Origin: Ignatzschineria sp.
GTDB lineage: Bacteria; Pseudomonadota; Gammaproteobacteria; Cardiobacteriales; Wohlfahrtiimonadaceae
DNA: 58,077 bases
NCBI GenBank assembly: GCA_030151245.1
Contig: JASLEF010000016.1
Span: forward strand, 1 to 58,077
Direction of reading: 5' to 3'
The notes below the pieces were generated by a model, which made no database searches, was not told where the DNA came from, and was given only the letters and a program-made list of their open reading frames with translations. A program made the position numbers and the translations under genes. Numbering within the stretch: the stretch's first letter is position 1; each line of letters begins with the position of its first letter. Of the stretch, positions 44,800 through 52,836 are shown piece by piece.

Positions 44800-45627
44800 A
44801 TGGCACGGAAAAGAAAACCTAAAAATATCGTTGAAAAATTTGCAAATGAGCTTTTTAAAAAGAAAAACCCTCTCTATTGGTTAATAGGTGCCATTTTATT
44901 GGTTATCTCGGCTTATTTCTCACAATTTGACCTCGATATTTTAGGGAAAAGTCAGCCTGAGTTACAGGTCGAAGGATTAACCTTTAATCAAGCAAAAGCA
45001 CGCTTAACAGAGATTTATAAAGCCCATCCTCAGCAAAAGGAATTTTATTGTGGCTGTGATTTCTCATGGAAAGGAAAACGAGGAGAAGTTGATCTTGCAA
45101 GTTGCGGATATGAGATTCGTAAAAATGCTGAACGCGCCAAACGCATCGAATGGGAACATGTTATGCCAGCCTATGCTTTCGGCAATCAATTACAGTGCTG
45201 GCAAAAAGGCGGACGTGAAAATTGTAAAACCCAACCCGACTACAGCGAGTTTTTTAATGTCATGGAGGGCGATATGCATAACTTACAACCTGCCATTGGT
45301 GAAATTAATGGTGATCGCTCTAATTTTCGTTTTAGTGAGTTTACAAAACGTTTTAATCAATATGGACAATGCCAGTTTGCAACAGACTTTAAAAACCGCC
45401 AAGTGCAGCCTCGTAATGAAGTTAAAGGCATGATTGCTCGCACCTATCTCTATATGGTGGGTCGTTACGAACTCTCTATTTCAGATCGTGAACAAAACTT
45501 AATGAATAGCTGGAATCAGCAATTTCCCCCAAAAAAATGGGAGTGCGAGCGAAATGAGATCATTCGTGAGATTCAAGGCAATGACAATCCTTACATCACC
45601 TCACAATGTGATGCGCTCTTGATCTAA
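44800..45627 (+). CDS. endA: Endonuclease I family protein, membrane-anchored
   Basis: Endonuclease I enzymes (EndA/Vvn/Dns) are periplasmic or secreted metal-dependent nucleases that cut DNA and often RNA. The beta-beta-alpha metal motif is plain: RIEWEHVMPA near residue 113 with the catalytic His, GDMHNLQPA near 157 and GEINGDRSNFRF near 167. At 275 aa it is longer than E. coli EndA. The extra length is a very basic N-terminus (MARKRKPK...), then one hydrophobic segment (about 27-43, PLYWLIGAILLVISAYF) without an evident cleavage site, so it may stay anchored. Six or more cysteines in the mature part suggest disulfides. Possible roles are nucleotide scavenging or defence against incoming DNA. 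Confidence 0.92.
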   Translation: MARKRKPKNIVEKFANELFKKKNPLYWLIGAILLVISAYFSQFDLDILGKSQPELQVEGLTFNQAKARLTEIYKAHPQQKEFYCGCDFSWKGKRGEVDLASCGYEIRKNAERAKRIEWEHVMPAYAFGNQLQCWQKGGRENCKTQPDYSEFFNVMEGDMHNLQPAIGEINGDRSNFRFSEFTKRFNQYGQCQFATDFKNRQVQPRNEVKGMIARTYLYMVGRYELSISDREQNLMNSWNQQFPPKKWECERNEIIREIQGNDNPYITSQCDALLI

Positions 45628-45774
45628 TATTCGTATAGAGATAGGTTTATACTGAAATGACTCTATCAGCTGCTCTTGAAGCGAAGTAACGTAACGATAT
45701 TGAAATGGCTCTATCTATTAGTTAGCTATTAAGATGTGAGGATATATTAGAAATAAATATATATAAAAATCATC

Positions 45775-45808
45775 AAAAAAGCAGTTGAAAGTATCAACTG
45801 CTTTTTTT
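45775..45808. terminator. Bidirectional terminator between endA and the metal-binding gene
   Basis: AAAAAAGCAGTTGA (45775-45788) pairs over 14 bp with TCAACTGCTTTTTT (45794-45807), loop AAGTA, with T-runs on both strands. Confidence 0.9.
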
Positions 45809-45908
45809 TATGGCCTGTGAACCCTGCTGTTTGAGGATATTACACTGACTCGGAAAATAAACGACTGATAACGATCATGACGATGAATTGTCATTCTCCT
45901 CTCAAATA

Positions 45909-46133
45909 TCACACTATTGGCGATTGCTCAGTTGCCGAGAAGCCGATCTCATCAATGGTCTCGATTATCGATGCGATAGTTATATGCTCTTCTGTTAATA
46001 CGACTGTTGCTGTTCGATCTTCTACACTTGTAGTCACAGAGTGGATTCCTGTTAAATCCTTTAAAGCACTTTCAATGCTAGATGTGCAATGGTCACAACT
46101 AATCTCTGGAATGTTAAATGTTACCGTTTTCAT
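45909..46133 (-). CDS. Heavy-metal-associated (HMA) domain protein, CopZ-like
   Basis: A 74-aa single-domain HMA protein, the size of a copper chaperone. The metal site is CDHC near residues 13-16 in PEISCDHCTSSIE. The beta-alpha-beta pattern with SVTTSVEDRTATVVL and the closing IGFSATE follow the fold. I start at ATG 46133, with GGGAG 6 nt upstream. The His between the two cysteines is seen in some copper chaperones. Its neighbours are torD upstream on the same strand (145 nt) and endA convergent. A partner copper ATPase is not in the window. Metal not proven; copper or zinc are both possible. Confidence 0.85.
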   Translation of the reverse strand: MKTVTFNIPEISCDHCTSSIESALKDLTGIHSVTTSVEDRTATVVLTEEHITIASIIETIDEIGFSATEQSPIV

Positions 46134-46277
46134 AGAGAGCTCCCGTCTCAAATATATTCATACTTGTAATAAAAAGGGGATTTCAAAAACTCTAAACCGC
46201 TTCACTGTTTTAAGAAATCTTGATCATCATTGCGCACATGATACTGCAGGAGAATATCGATGACAATAGTAGTTATC

Positions 46278-46967
46278 TTATAATTCGCTCGTTAAAAAAT
46301 CACTATCCGCCAATAAAAATGCCAATAACAATGCGCCTAATGCTTGATAAAAATCCGTTTTACAATTTGCAATCCTATTTAAACGATCATGCCATGAAGG
46401 TAGCCATCTTAAGATCCCCTCATCTATAAAGGATTTTTGCGCCAGATATTCGCTCGTTAAATAACTTTGAATCTCAACCTCTTGGTGTACTTCTTTCTCT
46501 AACTGTAGGCACCATTTATGCATTAGTGATAAATAAATCGCTAAGTGGTCCGAGGGTTCCTTAAAACTTTCTAAGATCTCTAATCCACTTTTTGAAAGCA
46601 ACTCTCGCATTTTTCGCTCAGCCTCAGAATACATCATCCCATCTTCATCTAAATAGAGCGAAGCATAAGGCATTGCCCCACTAGCTTCATCTAAAAGAAA
46701 ACAGGCCGCAAAATCAGCTTTCAGCTCTAATGCCGGAGCCTCTATCTCCTCTAAGGCAGCGATAGCTTCTTTAAAACGCTCAACTTCAAGTGAAAGCCCT
46801 ATTTCAACAAAAAGATTAAACATGGTATTCAACGCACCATCTTGATAGATCCCTATCATCTCTTTCTCTAACTCCTGAGAAAAGAGCTGGGCAAACCACT
46901 GATAAGTTTCTGCGCGTAATTTGGAAATCATTGCCGCTTCATTTGCTAATTTTTTCATATCACTCAT
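46278..46967 (-). CDS. torD: TorD-family molecular chaperone
   Basis: TorD binds the Tat signal and the unfinished body of TorA in the cytoplasm and keeps it ready for molybdenum cofactor insertion before export. The 229-aa all-helical protein starts at ATG 46967, preceded by GGGAG with good spacing. The earlier ATG at 47027 would lie in the torA intergenic region. Conserved features are the ADFAACFLL and MPYASLYLDEDG region around residues 85-110 and EPSDHLAIYLSLM near 137, matching the EPxDH motif of TorD/DmsD proteins. It follows torA by 140 nt, in the classic torCAD order. Confidence 0.9.
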   Translation of the reverse strand: MSDMKKLANEAAMISKLRAETYQWFAQLFSQELEKEMIGIYQDGALNTMFNLFVEIGLSLEVERFKEAIAALEEIEAPALELKADFAACFLLDEASGAMPYASLYLDEDGMMYSEAERKMRELLSKSGLEILESFKEPSDHLAIYLSLMHKWCLQLEKEVHQEVEIQSYLTSEYLAQKSFIDEGILRWLPSWHDRLNRIANCKTDFYQALGALLLAFLLADSDFLTSEL

Positions 46968-47107
46968 TCTTGCTCTCCCTGCTTTCTTTAGGATTGTTCC
47001 TTCAATACTAAGGATGAGATCATCCAACTTTTAATGAATCGCGGCATCTCTCTACTGAAAGATGCCGAGGATTAATCATCATTCTCCTATTATAAGCCTT
47101 GAGAATA

Positions 47108-49636
47108 TTAAATCTCGATTGTTTCCTGTCCATCGATATCCACCACCGTTGGTCCCGTAAAACCGGTGGGTGCTGGTGCAACACCGATAAACTTCTCAAT
47201 TTCAACCTGACAGGTATTCGCACTAGGCGCTTGCGATAAATTAGAAGTCCCAACATCCATAGTTAACGTATTAGGATCACCATAAGTATCAATCGAACCA
47301 ATCGTCTCATCTAAAGGAGAATACCAAGCCCCCTCAAAGATTCGAACCACCCCTTTAGGGAAGTTATCATTTACATTAGCTCCGGCAAGTAATTGCCCAC
47401 GATCATTATAAACACGAACTAAATCTCCATGTTCGATCCCCCGTTCAGCCGCATCTTCGGGACTTATAAATACCGGCTCTCTACCTGCAATCGCATAGCT
47501 TTCTCGCATTTTTGTCGCTTCACAGCCTTGAGAGTGTAGACGATTATCCGGATGTGCGGACTGCATCCATAAAGGATATTGATCAGATTTAGGTCCCCCA
47601 TGCGAACGCTCTGCTTTTTCCATCCAGATAGGATGCCCTTTACAATCCTCATAACCATAACTCGCAATTGTTCGGCTATAAATCTCAATGAAGCCCGAAG
47701 GAGTCCCTAATGCATTAACTTCTGGATCCTCTCTAAAATCTGCATGGCGAACCCATGGTTTTCCTTCAGGAAAGAGCACATAACCTTTTTTCCAAAACTC
47801 TCTAAATGACGGCATATAGAAACCTTTAGGATAATTCTCATTGTAACAATCCATATAGAGTTTCTCGATCCACTGCATCTCGTTTTTACCTTGTGTATAC
47901 TCTCTTTCGCGCCCTAAACGTTTACTAAATTCACGCCAGATATCAAAATCTGTTTTGGAATAATAGAGCGGGTCAATCAGCTTTTGCATCGCAATGATTC
48001 CCCGATTACTATAAGTTCCGTAAACATCCAAGTCATTGCGCTCATAAGGTGTACAAGCCGGTAAAACAATATCGGCAAAACGGCAAGTCGCCGTCCAGTT
48101 ATAATCTACTGCAACAACTGTTTCTAAATCGTGATAAGCGCGCTTCATCTTATTGCGATCTTGCTGACGATGCCACTGATTACAACCTGAGAAGATCGCC
48201 ATTTTATAGGGCGCAAGCTTAATTTGATTCCCATTATAGTTGATCTCTTTCCCTGGCTCTAAAAGGGCATCAATCACACGTGACACCGGAATAAAATTCG
48301 CATAGCCTTTATAATCGGTACTTTTATGCTTCGGTTCTCGTCCAAAATCAAGGTTAAGAGGAAACGCCCCTGGCATAGATGCCCCCGATGAAGAGACGCC
48401 GACAGAACTATAATGATGAGAATAACTAATTCCCCCACCAGGAAGACCAATCTGACCAAGCATTGCCGCAACAATAGCCGCCATCCAATAAGGCTGTTCC
48501 CCATGTTGTTGACGTTGCATAGACCAACCAATCATCATTTGCGTACGATGATTCGCCATATCACGCGCTAATTGACGAATCGTCTCTGCCGGAACCCCTG
48601 AGATTGATTCCGCCCATTCCGGCGTCTTTTCAATCATATCCTCCGACTCGCCCTTAAGATAAGGTAAAAACTCTTCGAATCCTAATGTATAGGTCTCCAA
48701 AAAGTCTTTATCATAAAGATCTTCTTGCCATAATGTATGTGCAATCGCAAGCATGACGGTTAAATCTGTCATCGGGTTTACATAGAGATATTCTGACTCT
48801 AAATAATTCGCCGTCATACTTTTTACAGGATCTATACAAATGACACGAATTTCCCCATTTTTAACCTTCTCTTTTAACTGCTCAAGATAGCCATAGGCTT
48901 CGTGGGTTTCTGTATTCCAACCTACTTGAAGGTTTTTAACTAAATCACTCCCCCAAATCACAATAACATCACTCTCTTTGAGAATAATATCCCAAGAAGT
49001 CCCCTGAGAATAGACTTCCGTTGAGCCGAGAATATAGGGCATAATAACCTGCCCTGCTCCCGTTGAATAGTCTCCTGCAGTCCCGACACTATTCCCATGC
49101 ATTGCAATCGCTCTTAGCATATGGTTACCACAACTATGCACCTGTCCGACAGATCGCCAGCCTACATTCCCTGTATGCAATGCCCAAGGACCAAAGGTGG
49201 TTTGAATTCGCTCTAATTGCTCATAAATAAGATCCAAGGCTTCATCCCAACTGACCCGAATAAAACGGTTATCGCCTCGCTGAGTTGTATCGCTATTTTC
49301 ACGATGCTTATACCAATCTAACCGAACTAATGGATAACGCACTCGTGCCGGACTATAAATAATGCCGGGGATCGCATCCAAGATTCTTGTAGGATGCTGA
49401 TCAAATTCAAAGGGCTCTACTTGCACAAGACGGTTAGCAACCACTTTTGCTCTAAAAGCTCCCCAGTGTGCGCCAGATATACGCCATGTTGTTAATGTTT
49501 CTAAATCTACATCTGTGGGGTTTTTAGTCGTTAAAAGCGTTTCCGCCATAAGACTAGGCGCTAATAATGATCCCCCTGCTAATAACGTAGCAGTTTTTAA
49601 AAAACCTCGGCGAGATTGATTATATTGATGACTCAT
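47108..49636 (-). CDS. torA: Trimethylamine-N-oxide reductase, molybdopterin catalytic subunit
   Basis: TorA is the periplasmic terminal reductase that converts TMAO to trimethylamine during anaerobic respiration. The 842-aa precursor starts at ATG 49636 with AGGA 8 nt upstream. Its twin-arginine signal, SRRGFLK at residues 8-14 followed by a hydrophobic run to ESLMAE-like AxA, marks Tat export. No N-terminal Fe-S cysteine cluster is present, as expected for the DMSO/TMAO reductase group. The molybdenum-ligand serine is S191 in GDYSTGAG. Other blocks are TGNVGWRSVGQVHSCGNHM and WSMQRQQHGEQPYW. It lies between torC and torD. It could also reduce other N-oxides. Confidence 0.96.
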   Translation of the reverse strand: MSHQYNQSRRGFLKTATLLAGGSLLAPSLMAETLLTTKNPTDVDLETLTTWRISGAHWGAFRAKVVANRLVQVEPFEFDQHPTRILDAIPGIIYSPARVRYPLVRLDWYKHRENSDTTQRGDNRFIRVSWDEALDLIYEQLERIQTTFGPWALHTGNVGWRSVGQVHSCGNHMLRAIAMHGNSVGTAGDYSTGAGQVIMPYILGSTEVYSQGTSWDIILKESDVIVIWGSDLVKNLQVGWNTETHEAYGYLEQLKEKVKNGEIRVICIDPVKSMTANYLESEYLYVNPMTDLTVMLAIAHTLWQEDLYDKDFLETYTLGFEEFLPYLKGESEDMIEKTPEWAESISGVPAETIRQLARDMANHRTQMMIGWSMQRQQHGEQPYWMAAIVAAMLGQIGLPGGGISYSHHYSSVGVSSSGASMPGAFPLNLDFGREPKHKSTDYKGYANFIPVSRVIDALLEPGKEINYNGNQIKLAPYKMAIFSGCNQWHRQQDRNKMKRAYHDLETVVAVDYNWTATCRFADIVLPACTPYERNDLDVYGTYSNRGIIAMQKLIDPLYYSKTDFDIWREFSKRLGREREYTQGKNEMQWIEKLYMDCYNENYPKGFYMPSFREFWKKGYVLFPEGKPWVRHADFREDPEVNALGTPSGFIEIYSRTIASYGYEDCKGHPIWMEKAERSHGGPKSDQYPLWMQSAHPDNRLHSQGCEATKMRESYAIAGREPVFISPEDAAERGIEHGDLVRVYNDRGQLLAGANVNDNFPKGVVRIFEGAWYSPLDETIGSIDTYGDPNTLTMDVGTSNLSQAPSANTCQVEIEKFIGVAPAPTGFTGPTVVDIDGQETIEI

Positions 49637-49657
49637 AATATTGATCCTTTCTCTCAT

Positions 49658-49691
49658 AAAGTAGCAAGAAGATGAGTTGAAACTCTACTTT
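49658..49691 (-). promoter_or_regulatory. Intercistronic hairpin just upstream of the torA ribosome site
   Basis: AAAGTA (49658-49663) can pair with TACTTT (49686-49691), and within it GAGT (49674-49677) with ACTC (49682-49685). It ends about 10 nt from the torA ribosome site and may tune torA translation relative to torC or protect a processed end. Confidence 0.4.
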
Positions 49692-49831
49692 GAAATTCAG
49701 ACTCACGGGAGTGATCCTCATATCCTTACAACTTTTATCCATTGAGTGCTCAACGTAAAATTTCAGCGTTCTACTTTGAGTATTCGTAATGTTGTTAAAG
49801 CAATAGGCTTCAATCGCAGTATTAGGATTGA

Positions 49832-51037
49832 TTAATGACTATTCTGAGCTGCTTGTTGCTTTGCAAAATCCATAGAATGCAGCTGTAAATATTTCAAGAC
49901 TACTTTTGAAGTATCCTCATCCATATTGGTAAAACCCACCATTCCAGCAAATAATCCCGGCCATGTATTTGTATCATAATGCGCGGTGTCAGGTTGCACA
50001 TGACAAGTACTACAGCTCTGTGTATAGCTAGCATTAGCCACTTCCCAAATCGGAGTAATATCTGCCGTTAATCCCCCTGATTGAATCCAAGCAGTACCCG
50101 CTACTTTCTGCCACTCAAGCCCTGTTAAGGGATCTTCCTTCACTTCAAGCACATTAAATGTCTCGTTTTGTGCAATCTCTTTTTCTAAAATTGCACTAAC
50201 AGTATTAAGGCTATATTCCCCATAAAGCACTCGTCCATAGCCTTTATTCTTACGCCATAATTCATACTCAATCTTTTCAGCATCGCCATTTTTCTCGATC
50301 ACGCGAACTTCTGTAGCCACCTCTAAAGAACCTATTGGTGTACTTAAAGTTTCATCTAAATAGAGAGACTGTGGCAAGACATTATAATATTCATGATCAA
50401 TGGTTGTTTTTTCATTATTGGCACTTGCTAATAACTTATCAAGATCTTCATTACGAATACTTTCAACCACTGGCAATTGATGCGCAATACCTTTATGACA
50501 CTCTATACAGCTTGTATTACGTGCCGCAGCACCTCGCATTTCCATCTCAGCCATAATGTCCATTTTTTCAAAAGCCATATGCTCATAATCATGGCAAGCT
50601 CGACACTCTTTTGAGCCGTTAGCACTCATTCTTGCCCATTCTCGTTGGGCTAATTCTAAACGCTTATCTAAGAACTTTTCACGAGTGCCAATATCCCCAG
50701 TAATATGGGACCACACTTCTCGACTCGCTTGCACTTTACGTGCAATTTTATCTGTAAAATTATGCGGAACATGACAATCAGAGCAATAGGCTCTAACTCC
50801 CGTTCTATTACGAAAATGTACCGTTTGTTGAAGCTCTGGATAGACATTATCGGCCATAGTATGGCAACTAGTACAGAAGGCCTCGGAGTTGGTATATTTC
50901 AATCCTGCATCAAATCCATTCCAAAAGATAATGCCGGCAATAAATCCCCCTGTCACAAGAACTCCGAGCCCGATTTTCATACTCGGTCTTAAAAATAAAT
51001 TATAAAGGGCGCGTTGAGTACGCTTAATGATTCCCAT
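49832..51037 (-). CDS. torC: Pentaheme c-type cytochrome TorC
   Basis: TorC takes electrons from membrane menaquinol and passes them to TorA in the periplasm. The start is ATG 51037 (AGGA 7 nt upstream), giving 401 aa. A single N-terminal membrane anchor (about residues 19-40) precedes a NapC/NirT-type domain with four haem sites, CTSCH, CSDCH, CRACH and CIECH. The C-terminal domain holds a fifth, CSTCH, as expected for TorC and not for NapC. The 174-nt spacer to torA contains a hairpin. DsbD at 37.8 kb would help keep haem-attachment thiols reduced. Confidence 0.95.
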   Translation of the reverse strand: MGIIKRTQRALYNLFLRPSMKIGLGVLVTGGFIAGIIFWNGFDAGLKYTNSEAFCTSCHTMADNVYPELQQTVHFRNRTGVRAYCSDCHVPHNFTDKIARKVQASREVWSHITGDIGTREKFLDKRLELAQREWARMSANGSKECRACHDYEHMAFEKMDIMAEMEMRGAAARNTSCIECHKGIAHQLPVVESIRNEDLDKLLASANNEKTTIDHEYYNVLPQSLYLDETLSTPIGSLEVATEVRVIEKNGDAEKIEYELWRKNKGYGRVLYGEYSLNTVSAILEKEIAQNETFNVLEVKEDPLTGLEWQKVAGTAWIQSGGLTADITPIWEVANASYTQSCSTCHVQPDTAHYDTNTWPGLFAGMVGFTNMDEDTSKVVLKYLQLHSMDFAKQQAAQNSH

Positions 51038-51121
51038 AGTTACATCCTTTTCGTACTGATTCATTCATGATGTTTTCGTCTTATCTACGCGTTGTACGAA
51101 CGCGCATATTGATACAACAAC

Positions 51122-51304
51122 TTATGCTGGAGGCCCCCAAAATAAAAGCTGCATAATCCAAGTCCCCAGTCCATAAGCACCAATAATACAAAAGGCTAAT
51201 ATCGGTAAAATAATTAACATTAACAAAATAAAGCGACCCCATTCACCGCCTTTTGTTACGCTATTTGTACTGTTGTTGTGGTTTGCTAAATGATGTTTTT
51301 TCAT
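51122..51304 (-). CDS. torE: TorE-family small membrane protein
   Basis: A 60-aa peptide with one membrane helix (about residues 25-48, FILLMLIILPILAFCIIGAYG) and a short hydrophilic N-terminus. It matches the NapE/TorE family, small proteins found at the head of tor and nap operons with no defined role. AGGGAG lies upstream of the ATG. It precedes torC by 84 nt and is the first gene of the torECAD run. Confidence 0.88.
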   Translation of the reverse strand: MKKHHLANHNNSTNSVTKGGEWGRFILLMLIILPILAFCIIGAYGLGTWIMQLLFWGPPA

Positions 51305-51507
51305 AAATAGCTCCCTTTTATGATGATTTTTCTGTTTAGAAAATATTGAAATAGGTATCTACACAGCAATAAAAATGAGATGTCGTAAAAAACAATAGAG
51401 ATAAATATATTTGAATCTTATTCATTTATATTTTGTCAATACCTATATAGAACTATAACAGAGATCTATGACAATAAATGGTTATATAGACTATTCCCCT
51501 TTATTAA

Positions 51508-51521
51508 TTGATCTATGTTAA
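51508..51521. promoter_or_regulatory. Weak FNR-like site in the torE upstream region
   Basis: TTGATCTATGTTAA matches the FNR consensus (TTGAT, 4 nt, ATCAA) at 8 of 10 positions. It lies 200 nt from torE and only 28 nt before the divergent YeeZ-like gene, so its target is unclear. No torTSR genes are present, so an oxygen-linked control of torE would make sense but is unproven. Confidence 0.3.
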
Positions 51522-51548
51522 TAATTAACCCACAAAATTGGAGTTTTA

Positions 51549-52466
51549 GTGTCAAATATAGCTACTAAAGACAAAGTGACGATTTTAGGTGCCGGCTGGC
51601 TCGGCGTTCCCTTATCTGTCTCACTTTTACAATCTGGCAGTGAGGTCATTGCCACGAAACAATCCACTGAAAGCCTTGATCAGTTGCAAACTCAACTCTC
51701 AAATAACGGCTTGTCATCGACCGCTTTATCGCTTCATCTCTTTTCAGATGAGCTTCTCAAGAAGAATGCCCTAACACCAGAGCAACTTCAGACGCTCTTT
51801 CATCAACGAAAAGTCATTATCACCATTCCTCCGACCCCTTTTATTGGGCAATATTCTAAAACAGAGGAAACGCAAGGCATTACAGACTATCTCTCTTTCA
51901 TTCAAGATGTAAGGCAACAGGCAGAAAAATATAATGCGTTAGAAATGATCTATACCAGCTCAACCTCTGTTTATGGAAATAGTAGCGGCATTATTCATGA
52001 AGCATTACCCGCAATGCCTCAAACAACCAATGCAAAAGCGATTCGCCAAGTTGAAAAATCTCTTCAAAAAAGTCATCTACCTATCACGATTTTACGTCTA
52101 GGGGGCTTAATTGGTCATGGTAGACACCCAATCTTTAGCTTACAAGGCCGTGATAATATTCGCTCACCATTGAATGCGATCAACCTTCTACATATTCAAG
52201 ACTTAATCCGTGCCATTCAGGTGATTTTATCGAGAGATAAACAAGCAAATGAGCATCATATCTATAACCTTGTTGCCCCAATGCATCCTAATCGTCAAAG
52301 CTACTACCAAACTTTGGCAAAAAAACTTTCATTACCTTTACCAAGATTTGCAACCGCCCAACCAGAACTTAAACGTATTATTGATGGTGAAAAAATCACA
52401 GAAAAAGGAGATTTTAATTATGAGATCGTTGATCTTCTTCAAGCACCTTTAGCAAAAATCATCTAA
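51549..52466 (+). CDS. NAD(P)-binding epimerase/dehydratase family protein (YeeZ-like)
   Basis: A 305-aa Rossmann-fold protein of the atypical short-chain dehydrogenase group similar to YeeZ, whose reaction is unknown. The N-terminal ILGAGWLGVPL gives the GxGxxG nucleotide-binding motif. A TSSTSVYGNSSG segment near residue 140 and ILRLGGLIGHGRHP near 181 match the extended SDR pattern, though the YxxxK pair is not clear. The start is GTG at 51549 with GGAG 5 nt upstream. It is divergent from torE and stands alone. Confidence 0.82.
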   Translation: MSNIATKDKVTILGAGWLGVPLSVSLLQSGSEVIATKQSTESLDQLQTQLSNNGLSSTALSLHLFSDELLKKNALTPEQLQTLFHQRKVIITIPPTPFIGQYSKTEETQGITDYLSFIQDVRQQAEKYNALEMIYTSSTSVYGNSSGIIHEALPAMPQTTNAKAIRQVEKSLQKSHLPITILRLGGLIGHGRHPIFSLQGRDNIRSPLNAINLLHIQDLIRAIQVILSRDKQANEHHIYNLVAPMHPNRQSYYQTLAKKLSLPLPRFATAQPELKRIIDGEKITEKGDFNYEIVDLLQAPLAKII

Positions 52467-52766
52467 AAGTTAGAAGGGGTTTAGGACGAAACTCGCAAAG
52501 GGTTCCTATAACGTCCCCTAATAATCAATATTATCCGCTAACCGGTGCCTATAATGCGCCTATAGTACTCCTATAATGAAATCGACTTAAAAGTGATTCA
52601 TTCCTTAGAAGAAGATTCGTAGGATGTTGCCATAGACTGCTGTTAACGATTATCCTTATCGCTACTACTATCGCTATTTTAAATCGAAGGATTGATCATT
52701 GATAGCCATGTAGCTCAAGATGCTTCTAAGAGACACCATCTATTGCTTATTAGGATTTTCTTCACA
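52467..52766. other. Gap after the YeeZ-like gene
   Basis: Exactly 300 nt from the stop to the BCCT-transporter terminator. No ORF is convincing. The notable feature is the set of CCTATAAT-type units listed below. Confidence 0.4.
52548..52577. repeat. Three 11-nt-phased CCTATAAT-like units
   Basis: CCTATAAT (52548), CCTATAGT (52559) and CCTATAAT (52570) start exactly 11 nt apart, about one helical turn. A fourth partial unit, CCTATAAC, is at 52505. They resemble stacked -10 boxes, but no good -35 is present. Confidence 0.5.
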
Positions 52767-52797
52767 ATAAAAAACCGGAACTGTCGTCAGTTCCGGT
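52767..52797 (-). terminator. Terminator of the BCCT transporter gene
   Basis: ACCGGAACTG (52774-52783) pairs with CAGTTCCGGT (52788-52797), loop TCGT, and a T-run on the minus strand (A-run 52768-52774). Confidence 0.9.
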
Positions 52798-52836
52798 CTC
52801 TTTTATTTTATGATATTTTTCCGCTGCACTCCCTCT

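Noticed and set aside
45653..45714. Imperfect direct repeat TGAAATGACTCTATC / TGAAATGGCTCTATC after endA
   Set aside because: Two copies 47 nt apart with one mismatch, no further copies, and no dyad around them. Too little to call a mobile or regulatory element.
42207..49693. 14-nt shared word AAACTCTACTTTGA at 42207 and 49680
   Set aside because: In a 58-kb AT-rich sequence several 14-nt matches are expected by chance, and the flanks do not align.
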